From contig REDK01000158.1 of the NCBI GenBank assembly GCA_007693535.1, positions 1 through 64,000 on the forward strand: DNA of 64,000 bases, given 5' to 3'. Below, in pieces: positions 1 to 8,774 of this stretch. The notes beneath the pieces are model-generated. The model saw only the letters and a program-made list of their open reading frames with translations. It had not been told where the DNA came from and did not search any database. A program made the position numbers and the translations under genes. Numbering within the stretch: position 1 is the stretch's first letter; each line of letters starts with the position of its first letter. The DNA is from Chromatiaceae bacterium. GTDB lineage: Bacteria; Pseudomonadota; Gammaproteobacteria; Chromatiales; Chromatiaceae.

Positions 1-134
1 CGGTACCCCGGCGGACAGGGATGGGCATGGGATCGGTCTCCGGTCGAGGCGGACGTGCAGCCTGCCCCGGCGGCCATGCCGCGGGTCAGGTACGCACCCG
101 GATCAGCAGCGGCGCCAGCGGGCGCCGGCTCCGG

Positions 135-153
135 TATGAAATGTTATTTCATA
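135..153. promoter_or_regulatory. AT-rich inverted repeat TATGAAAT-GTT-ATTTCATA (operator-like)
   Basis: Perfect 8-bp inverted repeat with a 3-nt spacer in GC-rich noncoding DNA. Confidence 0.4.
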
Positions 154-280
154 ACGTTCAAATCGGCAAACCCGGCCCGGGCGGCCGACCCCGCGGGCGC
201 GTGCGGAGGCCGGACGCCGGCTCAGGCTTAGGGGCCGGATGGCTAGGCCGCATGGCCAGCCCGGCGGCGCAGGGGCGGGG

Positions 281-1207
281 CTACAGTTGCGCTGGATCGG
301 CGGTGAAGCTGATGGTCAGCCAGCGTTCGGGACCGGCGCCTCCGATGGCGGCGCCGATCTCTGCGCGCATGGCATCGATCGCGGTCACCGGCAGCGACAG
401 ATCCGTCGGCACCAGTACCGTGATCTCGATGAAGCGGGCGCGCCCGGCACGGGAGACATAGCTGCGGAAATCAACACAGCCATGGCGGGCGATGAATGCC
501 TGCATCACCGCGCGCACGGTTTGGTCCAGCTCCGCCGGGCAGATCTGCAGGATCTCGGCAAAGGCCTGCCGTGCCTCGCGCAACGGCATCGGCAACAAGA
601 GTAGGCACAGCAACGCCAGCACCGCCGGATCGGCATAGGGGATCAACCAAGCCGCAGCGGTCCCGTCCAGGGCCAGGGCCGCCGCAAAGGCCAGCAGCAG
701 GGCGGTGGTCACCAGCGCAGCCATCAACCAGGCCTTCACATCCAGGCGCACCAGGCCGGAATCGATGCGCTCGGCCTGGCGCCGCAACCACCACCACAGC
801 CCGAAGGAGATCGCCGTCACCAGACCAGCATAGGCCAGGGCCAGGCCGAACGCCGGCGCATAGCCCCCCTTGAGGATGCCGTTGACGGCGCTGAGGAAGG
901 CATAGGCGACCAAAAAGATCAGCACCGTGGCGCGCAGCGCAATCACCAGCGGCTCCAGATGCCAATAGCCGTACTGAAACCGCGCGTCGCCCTCGTTTGC
1001 CACCAGGCGCGCCACCCGCAGGGTCAGCCAGGTCACCGCCGCATCCAGCAGCGAGAACAGGCCATCGAAGACGATGGCGGGCGAGCGCGCCAGTAGCCCG
1101 AACAGGATGCCCAGGGCGGCAATCAGCAGCGTCGCTCCCAGGGAGAACTGCAGCAGACGCGCCTCCAACTCGCCGCGCAGGCGCATCACGCGCTCTAGCC
1201 TGGCCAT
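281..1207 (-). CDS. Cation diffusion facilitator (CDF) family transporter
   Basis: 308-aa ORF with multiple TM segments, DGLFSLLDAAVTWLTL (TM2-like CDF motif) and a C-terminal cytoplasmic domain. Confidence 0.8.
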   Translation of the reverse strand: MARLERVMRLRGELEARLLQFSLGATLLIAALGILFGLLARSPAIVFDGLFSLLDAAVTWLTLRVARLVANEGDARFQYGYWHLEPLVIALRATVLIFLVAYAFLSAVNGILKGGYAPAFGLALAYAGLVTAISFGLWWWLRRQAERIDSGLVRLDVKAWLMAALVTTALLLAFAAALALDGTAAAWLIPYADPAVLALLCLLLLPMPLREARQAFAEILQICPAELDQTVRAVMQAFIARHGCVDFRSYVSRAGRARFIEITVLVPTDLSLPVTAIDAMRAEIGAAIGGAGPERWLTISFTADPAQL

Positions 1208-1470
1208 CTAACTGGCCATCTAATCGGCCTTCGGGTGGACGCGCACCGGCACTGTCCCGGCCGCTCGCGGCCGGGACAGGCGCGGCCATCTGGTCGCGGG
1301 CAAGGACATGTGGCAGCCTCCAGGGATCGGCCCGGGATGGGGGCGCATTGTGCAGCGCCCGCGCCGGCCTGCCTAGCAGCGCCGGCGTTCCGCGCTGACG
1401 ACCCGACCGGCGCGGGTCATCGCCCTCCAACCAACGGCGCCGGATCGCGGCCCGCACGCCCGGGCAACCG

Positions 1471-1515
1471 CCCGGTGCCGTCCCGGTGCTACTCGGTGCT
1501 ACCCGGTGCTGCCGG
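1471..1515. repeat. Short tandem repeat, about 10-bp period, about 4 copies (CCCGGTGCTA-like)
   Basis: cccggtgccg tcccggtgct actcggtgct acccggtgct gccgg. Confidence 0.7.
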
Positions 1516-1518
1516 GAT

Positions 1519-1559
1519 TTGTGCAGTGCAGCATTTCGACGCGAACAGGGGTCTATAGC
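1519..1559 (+). promoter_or_regulatory. Putative promoter with PhaR-box-like motif (TTGTGCAGTGCAGCATTT) and -10-like TATAGC
   Basis: 18-bp motif identical to the one at 2661; GCATTT-N17-TATAGC geometry. Confidence 0.45.
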
Positions 1560-1692
1560 CCCTATTAGCGGGCTGCGCGGCGCTCTGCCCGGGCGGCGGC
1601 GTTCCCGATCCGATCGCGATCCGCTCGGCATCGGGTCGGCGCGGCCGGCCGCGCGCTGCCAGCACTGCTCCATTCTGCACGGGGACATCCAC

Positions 1693-2409
1693 ATGCCGAG
1701 TATCACCCACGCACGGTCGCCGACCGGCGTTCTCAAGACCCTGCCCGATGGCCGGCGCTACCGGCTACGACCACCGCGGGCCGGGGATCAGGCCCGCGTC
1801 GCCGACTGCTTCGAGCGGCTGTCGGAGCGGTCCCGACGGCTGCGCTTCTTCGTCGCCAAGCAGGCCCTGACCGGCCAGGAGCTGGACTTCTTCACCCTCA
1901 CCGACGGCCAGGATCATATCGCGGTCGCCGCGCTGGCCCTGGATCAGGCCGGTCGCGAGGACCGCCTGCTGGGGATGGCCCGATGTCTGCGCCTGCCGCA
2001 CACCCCCCAGACGGCGGAGCTGGCCCTGGCGGTGGCCGACGAGGCCCAGGGCAGCGGGCTCGGCCAGGCCCTGATCGCACAGGTCATGGCGGCTGCGGCC
2101 GACCAGGGCATCCGTCGGCTAGTGCTGGAAACGGCGCTGGAGAACCGGGCGATGCAGACCCTGGCGCAGCGCTGCGGCGGTGTGGGCCGCCACCTGGGCG
2201 ACGGCCTATTGCAGTACGAGATCCCGGTCGCCGCGCCGGCTACCGCACCAATTGCCTCCACGGACCGAACTGAATTCTGGCCCTGGCTCGGCAGCAGTCG
2301 CCTGCTGGAGGCCTGGTATCGGGACTGGATCGCGGTCGCCGACAGCGCCTTCCTGCTCGGCCGCGACCTCAACGATGGACTGTGGGCGGCACTGCGTGAG
2401 GCGCTCTAA
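1693..2409 (+). CDS. GNAT family N-acetyltransferase with C-terminal Trp-rich extension (paralog 1)
   Basis: Start MPSITHARSPTGVLKTLPDGRRYRLRPPRAGDQARV; GNAT fold motif AVADEAQGSGLGQALI; paralog of the next ORF. Confidence 0.8.
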   Translation: MPSITHARSPTGVLKTLPDGRRYRLRPPRAGDQARVADCFERLSERSRRLRFFVAKQALTGQELDFFTLTDGQDHIAVAALALDQAGREDRLLGMARCLRLPHTPQTAELALAVADEAQGSGLGQALIAQVMAAAADQGIRRLVLETALENRAMQTLAQRCGGVGRHLGDGLLQYEIPVAAPATAPIASTDRTEFWPWLGSSRLLEAWYRDWIAVADSAFLLGRDLNDGLWAALREAL

Positions 2410-2646
2410 ACGCGCTGGCAACCGTTGGCACGGACCCCGGCCAGCGCGCCGGGCCCTGACCCGGACCTGCAGTTGACCGGATGCTGATTCGATCCCGACC
2501 CCACTGGTGTCGCTTGACAACTGGCCACATCCGGCCCCTGCCGACGCCGGACCGGCGGGGACACGCGGCGCCGCAGACCCGCCTTGCGTCCCTGAAAGGC
2601 GTACATCGAGACCGTAAAAGCCATCATTCTGGCTGGATCGATCGCC

Positions 2647-2701
2647 TGCATTGCAAAACGTTGTGCAGTGCAGCATTTTTTTCGGCACGCTGGATTATAA
2701 G
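2647..2701 (+). promoter_or_regulatory. Putative promoter with two TGC-N3-GCA boxes and -10-like TATAAG
   Basis: TGCATTGCA at 2647-2655 and TTGTGCAGTGCAGCATTT at 2661-2678; GCATTT-N17-TATAAG. Confidence 0.45.
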
Positions 2702-2838
2702 GCCCAACTGCGGGGTCAAGCGGGACCACCGACGCAACCAGCGCCTCCCGCGGACCCTGACCGTAGCCCGCCGATCGGCGCTACCCGCCATCCAAGCAAC
2801 CGAACAACTGACGAGCCCATCCGCATCCGGGAAACGCT

Positions 2839-3627
2839 ATGCGCGACGCCACCCACCGAACGCCCGCGGGCGTCATCAAGACCCTGGCCAATGGCCAACG
2901 CTACCTGCTGCGCCCACCGCGGCCCGAGGACAAGGCCCGGGTCGCCGACTGCTTCGCGCGGCTGTCTGAGGAGTCGCGGCGGCGCCGCTTCTTCGCCGCC
3001 AAGAAGACCATCACCGAGCGGGAGCTGGACTTCTTCACTCTCGCCGATGGCGATGATCACATCGCGGTGGCCGCGCTGGCCCTGGACCCTGCCGGGCAGG
3101 AGGTCGGCATCCTCGGCATGGCCCGCTGTCTGCGTCATCGCACCGACCGCGAAGCGGCGGAACTCGCCCTGGCCGTGGCCGACGAGGCCCAGCACAACGG
3201 CCTCGGCCGGGCCATGGTCGAGCAACTGCTCGGCCCGGCCCGGGGGCGGGGTATCCGCCGGCTGGAGCTGGAGACCCTAATGGAGAACCGACCGATGCAG
3301 GCCCTAGCGCAGCGCTATGGCGGCGTTGGCCACCGCACCGAGGATGGACTGCTGCACTATGTGATCCAGTTGCCGCCCGCCCCCGCTGCCGAAGTCGTCT
3401 CCGCATTGATCCCCGAACTGGTCCCCGCATGGGCCCCGACGGCCAGCGGGGTGGCGATTTGGCCCTGGTCCAACGCCGGCTGGCTGCTGGACGCCATGCA
3501 CCAGGACTGGATCGATGTCGCCGAGACCGCCCTGCTGCTTAGCCGCGACCTCAACGACCGCCTCTGGGAGGCGCTCTGGGAGTCCTGGTTGCCTGGTCCG
3601 CGTGCCTTCGACCGCACTCCGGCCTGA
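2839..3627 (+). CDS. GNAT family N-acetyltransferase with C-terminal Trp-rich extension (paralog 2)
   Basis: MRDATHRTPAGVIKTLANGQRYLLRPPRPEDKARVADCFARLSEESRRRRFF...; strongly similar to 1693..2409. Confidence 0.8.
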   Translation: MRDATHRTPAGVIKTLANGQRYLLRPPRPEDKARVADCFARLSEESRRRRFFAAKKTITERELDFFTLADGDDHIAVAALALDPAGQEVGILGMARCLRHRTDREAAELALAVADEAQHNGLGRAMVEQLLGPARGRGIRRLELETLMENRPMQALAQRYGGVGHRTEDGLLHYVIQLPPAPAAEVVSALIPELVPAWAPTASGVAIWPWSNAGWLLDAMHQDWIDVAETALLLSRDLNDRLWEALWESWLPGPRAFDRTPA

Positions 3628-3715
3628 CCGCCCCACAGGCAAGAGGTAGCCCGGGTGTCGGGGTGTAGGGAGACGCTCAGGCAGTTAGCGTTGCCCGGGG
3701 GGCCGCAGCCCCACT

Positions 3716-3745
3716 ATCTCCCATTGCTGATCAGCAATGGGAGAT
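3716..3745. repeat. Perfect 30-bp palindrome ATCTCCCATTGCTGATCAGCAATGGGAGAT
   Basis: Left half is the exact reverse complement of the right half. Confidence 0.85.
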
Positions 3746-3846
3746 GAAGAGACCCGGCGACCACGGCGGCGGGTGCGGTGCCGGTTATCCGGCAGGAGGC
3801 GCGATCGATCAGCGTCTCCTCGGGCCGCAGGCCAGGCTCAGCCAGG

Positions 3847-4614
3847 TCAGCTCGCTGGCAGATCTGCTGCCGATGTGGCCGGCCAGACACCGAGCGCAAC
3901 CAGTTGCGCGGTCGCCGCGGCAGCCCAGCCGCGGTTGGCGGCCGGGCTCGCCGGGCTCGGATGTAGCACGCTGCTGATCCGTACCGATCGTTCGGCCAGT
4001 GCCGCCAGCGCCCGCTGCTCTGCCCAACGGCCGATCCCGATGACCCAGTCTGGAGCGAGCGCCGTGCACAGCGCCTGCAGGTGCCGATCGCAGGCCGCCA
4101 GCAGCGGCTGGCGTGCAGCCACCGGCAGCTTATCGGGGGTCAGATTGCGGGTCTCGGCCAGAAACAGCAACGGGCAGTAGTTGGCCACGTAATGCTGGGC
4201 GAAGAAGGCCTCCGGGGTCCGGAAACGGGCGCGAAAGAGGCCCCACAGACGCTGCCCGGAGACCTCCTGGCGTGGACACGCGAAACCTTGGACCGGGCGC
4301 TGTGGATGCATCTGCGGCGGTTGACCGACCGCGCCGCTCAGACCCAGCCAATCGCGCACCGCTGCGATCTCGCCGAACGGCACGCCAGTCTGCGCCATGC
4401 CGAACGGGCCAGGATTCATCCCAACAAACAAGACCCGGCGTGGCCCGGTCGCATAGCGGGCAATATAGGCAGCATGGACTGCCCAGGCATAGTCGAGCGG
4501 GAGATAGACGTGGGTGACCGGCGCGCCAAAGGACAAGGCACCGGTCTGCGCGGCCAGTGTCCGCGCAGCCGCGAGGACCGCGGCAGTGGTCTGGGTATGC
4601 TCGGGGTTGGTCAT
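3847..4614 (-). CDS. SMUG1-like uracil-DNA glycosylase family protein
   Basis: GMNPGPFGMAQTGVPFGE and HPSPASPAANRGW motifs typical of SMUG1-type UDG. Confidence 0.8.
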   Translation of the reverse strand: MTNPEHTQTTAAVLAAARTLAAQTGALSFGAPVTHVYLPLDYAWAVHAAYIARYATGPRRVLFVGMNPGPFGMAQTGVPFGEIAAVRDWLGLSGAVGQPPQMHPQRPVQGFACPRQEVSGQRLWGLFRARFRTPEAFFAQHYVANYCPLLFLAETRNLTPDKLPVAARQPLLAACDRHLQALCTALAPDWVIGIGRWAEQRALAALAERSVRISSVLHPSPASPAANRGWAAAATAQLVALGVWPATSAADLPAS

Positions 4615-4870
4615 ACGCGCTCGGTGGGCATTGCGTTAGGGAAACGCCGAAGCATGCAGCAGTTCCGGCCGGGCCGACTGACCGACCATTAACAAACGCT
4701 GATCAACCTTTGGGAAGATGAGGAACCCGGCGATTTCTTGGCGCTGAACAGCCGGCGAACCTGGCCCTTAAACTGGTCTTCCTTCGGCAGCCGGCCATCG
4801 TTGGGGTCGGCACCAGCCGCGAGGTCCGTCGGCCTCGTTGCGGGGTCTTGCCGCATGCATCCACCCCGGC

Positions 4871-5977
4871 TCATCCCGGCAGTGCCGGGCCGAGATCACC
4901 CCAGCACAAGGAGGCGCCGCAGCCGGGGGTCTCATAGAGATCGATGCGATCGAGTTGCGGTAGGACGCCGCCAATCTGGTCGCGGATCCACTGCGCGAGC
5001 TGGCCCGGATCGGGATCGCGCAGACCGGGCAACTCATTGAGCAGATGATGGTCCAGACGGGCATAGACCGGCCGGAAGCGCTCTTTGACATCGCCGTAGT
5101 CGATGGTCCAGCCAAGCACGCGGTCGAGCGGCGCGCTCAGATGCAGGCGCAGCAGGTAGCTGTGGCCGTGCAGGCGCCGCCGGGGATCGCCCGCAGGGGC
5201 CTGCAGCAGGCGCAATGCGGCTTCGAAGCGCTGCTCCTTCCAGATGCGGTAATGCCGGCCGTCGAAGTGACAGCCGGCGCTGGCGGTCTCGTAGACGCTG
5301 ATCCACGACAGGCTGGGCAGGCGCGGCTGCACCTGCTGCCAGAGCCAGTGCGCCAGCAATTCGCTGGTCGGGTTCGTCAGGCCCGGCAGGTCGTTCAGGC
5401 ACACCAGGTGCAGTTGCGCATGCAGCGGCGCCCACAGAGCATCCAGGTGATCGTAGTCCACACCGAGGTCGCGGCCGGCCAGGTCCTGGCTGGCGTGCAG
5501 GATGACCTCGAAGCCATGGCCGTGCATGCGCCCGCAGGGATGCCCGGGCGGTACCGCGGGCAGGCGGTGGGCGGCCTCGAACCGGAACCGCCGCCAGACA
5601 TGGGCACGCTCGGCTGCATCCAGGTCGGCACCCTGGTCGGCGGTGCTCTGCACACCGACCTGCTCCAGACCCGGCACGCCGCCCGCCACCGCCAGGCGGG
5701 CGCGCACCCAACGCGCCAGATTTTCATCGGTAGGGACCGGCAGCTCGGCATTGAGGTCCTGATAATCGAGCGCGGCGACGCACGCACGCAGGGCCGCTGC
5801 CAGGGCATCGCTCGCGCCCCCCGGGCATGCGGCCCAGGCGTCCGGCAGGTGCGCCCGCACCCGGGCGATGAAGCCATGCCCGTGCAACCGCCGGGCGCGA
5901 TGACCGGCCGGGAGGATGGACACCCGCCGCGCCGCCGCAAAGGGAGCGCTGGCTTGATAGAGCAGACGTTCGGACAT
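4871..5977 (-). CDS. 6-pyruvoyl-tetrahydropterin synthase / 6-carboxytetrahydropterin synthase (QueD-like) family, three tandem domains
   Basis: Three HGHGF/HGHSY zinc-site motifs (RRLHGHGF, GRMHGHGF, RRLHGHSY); ELP/DLP-type segments repeated; start MSERLLYQAS. Confidence 0.8.
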   Translation of the reverse strand: MSERLLYQASAPFAAARRVSILPAGHRARRLHGHGFIARVRAHLPDAWAACPGGASDALAAALRACVAALDYQDLNAELPVPTDENLARWVRARLAVAGGVPGLEQVGVQSTADQGADLDAAERAHVWRRFRFEAAHRLPAVPPGHPCGRMHGHGFEVILHASQDLAGRDLGVDYDHLDALWAPLHAQLHLVCLNDLPGLTNPTSELLAHWLWQQVQPRLPSLSWISVYETASAGCHFDGRHYRIWKEQRFEAALRLLQAPAGDPRRRLHGHSYLLRLHLSAPLDRVLGWTIDYGDVKERFRPVYARLDHHLLNELPGLRDPDPGQLAQWIRDQIGGVLPQLDRIDLYETPGCGASLCWGDLGPALPG

Positions 5978-6005
5978 TACAAGAGATGGTCTCGAGGGTG
6001 AATAA

Positions 6006-6161
6006 GGCGCTTGCCGGAAACTTTGATGCCAGATGACGCAGGATTGCCATTCGCCTTCAAGGACGGCTGGCGGGCGCACCGCAAGCGCTGGGACCGCCAG
6101 GGCGACGCCGAGGGCGCGCGTCAAGACCAGTCAGATGGTATGAAAGTTGACAGCGATTGCC
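6006..6161. mobile_element. MITE-like element, copy A (156 bp)
   Basis: About 88% identical by eye to 44474..44640; imperfect 32-bp terminal inverted repeats (about 22/32). Confidence 0.6.
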
Positions 6162-6620
6162 CAAAGGGTCGGGTGGGTGGTCGGGCCGTGCTCGGCCGTT
6201 GCCCCGGCAGCCGGCCGCGCCTCTCGTGGCCGACGATCTTACTGTGCATCCGCTTAGGCCCGCAGGTCTTCGGCGAGGCAGCCGCCGGCCGACCCGCCCC
6301 GCGACCGCATCGGCAGATCGTCGGCAGATCGGCCGATTGGTCGCGGTCGCGCCCGCGGGCGGTGACCGGGCGGCGCGGCCCGCCAGACTGCGGGATCTAT
6401 TGGCCCCATCAATGTTTTCGATCGGTCGGGATCCCGATCACGGGTATATTTCCGGCCTTTGCGCATGGCCGCAGGAGGGGGCCGCGCCGGCCACTGTCTG
6501 CAAGACGTTGCCACTGACCGACCCCGGCGATCGCATCGCCGGCGACCCGCCGCCCCCGACCCGGACCGGCCGGGGCACGGCCTCTTTCATCATGATGTTG
6601 TGATCGCAGGAGCGCTGGCC

Positions 6621-8438
6621 GTGTCAAACCTGACCTCCGTCGATGACCGCCCGTCGGGCAGCCCAACCGATGCCGAGCGCCCGCGCGCCCGACCCACCGC
6701 CGCTGGCGGCCGCCTGCAGCGGGTGTTTCCCTTTCTGCGCTGGATCGGGGAGCTGCGCAACCTCAGCGTATTGCGCGCCGACCTGATCGCCGGGATCACC
6801 GTCGCCCTGGTGCTGGTGCCCCAGTCCATGGCCTATGCCCAACTGGCCGGGGTGCCGGTGCACTACGGGCTCTATGCCGCCTTTCTACCGGCCATCATCG
6901 CTGCCCTGTGGGGCTCCTCGCGTCAGCTCGCGACCGGCCCGGTAGCGGTGGTGTCGCTGATGACGGCCGCTGCGGTCACGCCGCTGGCCGCCTCCCACCC
7001 GGAGCAATACGCTGCCTACGCGGTCCTGCTGGCGCTGATGATTGGACTCTTTCAGCTCGCGCTGGGCGTGTTGCGCTTGGGTGTGCTAGTGGACTTTCTG
7101 TCGCATCCGGTGGTGATCGGATTTACCAATGCCGGGGCGCTGATCATCGCCACCTCGCAGATCGGGCGCCTGTTCGGTGTGAGCGTGCCGACCGCCGAGC
7201 ATCATTATCAGACGGTCTGGCACACCGTTCAGGCCGCCACCGCCTATACCCATACCCCCACCTTCTACATGGCCCTGCTCGCCTTCACCCTGATGGTCGG
7301 CCTCAAAGCCTTGGCGCCTAAGGTGCCAGGGGTACTGGTGGCGGTGGTGGTGACGACGCTACTGGCCTATTACGCCGACTTTGCCGAGGGTGGTGGCGCC
7401 GTGGTCGGGACAATCCCGGTCGGGCTCCCGGCGCTGGCCCTGCCGCACCTGAACTGGACGGTGATCGGGGATATGATCAGCGTGGCGGCCACGATTGCCC
7501 TGATCGGTTTCATGGAGGCGGTCTCGATCGCCAAGGCGATCGCTGCCCGCACGCGCCAGCGCCTCGATGCCAATCAGGAACTGATCGGCCAGGGCCTGGC
7601 CAATATCACTGCCGGCTGTTTCTCCGGGTATCCAGTGTCAGGCTCGTTCTCGCGCTCAGCGGTGAACATCAATGCCGGTGCCCGTACCGGCTTTGCCGCG
7701 GTAGTGACCGGCCTGGTGGTGGCCACCACGCTGTTGTGGCTGACCCCGCTGCTTTATCATCTTCCGCAGGCAACCCTGGCAGCGGTGATCATCATGGCGG
7801 TGATCAATCTGGTGCGCATCGAGCCAGTGATCCATGCCTGGCGGGCCGAGCGCGCCGATGGCGTGGTGGCGGTGGTCACCTTCGTCCTGACACTGCTGTG
7901 GGCGCCGCATCTGGATCTCGGCATCCTGGCCGGCGTGGCCCTGTCGCTGGTGCTCTATCTGCTGCGCACGATGCGCCCACGCTTCGCCGTGTTGGCGCGC
8001 TACCCCGATGGGACCATGCGCGATTGTGTGGTACACGGGTTGACCACCAGTCCGAAGATCTCGATCGTGCGCTTCGACGGCTCACTCTATTTTGCCAACG
8101 CCGGCTATCTGGAGACCAAGATCCTCGAAGTGGTGGCCGACAATCCCGAGCTGGAATACATCATCCTCGATGCCGAGGGGATCAATCAGATCGATGCCAC
8201 CGGCGAGGAGGTATTGCACCACCTCTCCGAGCGGCTGCGGGCCCAGGGCATCGAGCTGCTAGTGGCACGGATGAAGAAGCAGTTCATGGATACCGTGCGC
8301 CGGACCGGGTTGATCCACATCGTCGGCGAGAAGCGCTTCTTCTCGCGGGTCACCTATGCCCTGAACTATGCCTGGGATCAGCTCGGCGATCGCTATGATC
8401 GCCGCACCTGTCCGCTGCGCAATCCGCTGACGGCATGA
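6621..8438 (+). CDS. SulP family anion (sulfate) permease with C-terminal STAS domain
   Basis: DLIAGITVALVLVPQSMAYAQLAGVP motif; STAS segment ISIVRFDGSLYFANAGYLETK; start uncertain (GTG at 6621, ORF open from 6459). Confidence 0.9.
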   Translation: MSNLTSVDDRPSGSPTDAERPRARPTAAGGRLQRVFPFLRWIGELRNLSVLRADLIAGITVALVLVPQSMAYAQLAGVPVHYGLYAAFLPAIIAALWGSSRQLATGPVAVVSLMTAAAVTPLAASHPEQYAAYAVLLALMIGLFQLALGVLRLGVLVDFLSHPVVIGFTNAGALIIATSQIGRLFGVSVPTAEHHYQTVWHTVQAATAYTHTPTFYMALLAFTLMVGLKALAPKVPGVLVAVVVTTLLAYYADFAEGGGAVVGTIPVGLPALALPHLNWTVIGDMISVAATIALIGFMEAVSIAKAIAARTRQRLDANQELIGQGLANITAGCFSGYPVSGSFSRSAVNINAGARTGFAAVVTGLVVATTLLWLTPLLYHLPQATLAAVIIMAVINLVRIEPVIHAWRAERADGVVAVVTFVLTLLWAPHLDLGILAGVALSLVLYLLRTMRPRFAVLARYPDGTMRDCVVHGLTTSPKISIVRFDGSLYFANAGYLETKILEVVADNPELEYIILDAEGINQIDATGEEVLHHLSERLRAQGIELLVARMKKQFMDTVRRTGLIHIVGEKRFFSRVTYALNYAWDQLGDRYDRRTCPLRNPLTA

Positions 8439-8774
8439 GCATCAGCGCGGTCGCAGCACCGCGGTCACGCGGGTAGTCGCACTGGGCCGGCGTCGTCGGA
8501 AACCTTTTTTTCATGACGGGGCACATCAGCCCATCGAGGCCACCCCGTATCCTGGTGAAACTTGAAGACAGTCGATCAGAACTCCGGCGCTTTTGACCGC
8601 TTTGGCCGCAATCGACGAGGCCCCAGGTCTTATCGGTCTGGCCGCAATACAGCGCAACGACGGTATCGAGCACCCCGCCCGGGCTGCTGCCCAGCCCGCA
8701 GACGCCCTGAGGCCAGACCAAGCGGGCCGCTTCCGCTGACCCGCGTGGTCTGACAGCAGCCGTTTCCGCTTCCC

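Noticed and set aside
4689-4874. 61-aa minus-strand ORF (MSRGGCMRQDPATRPTDLAAG...)
   Set aside because: No recognisable family and no strong start context; could be real but unsupported.
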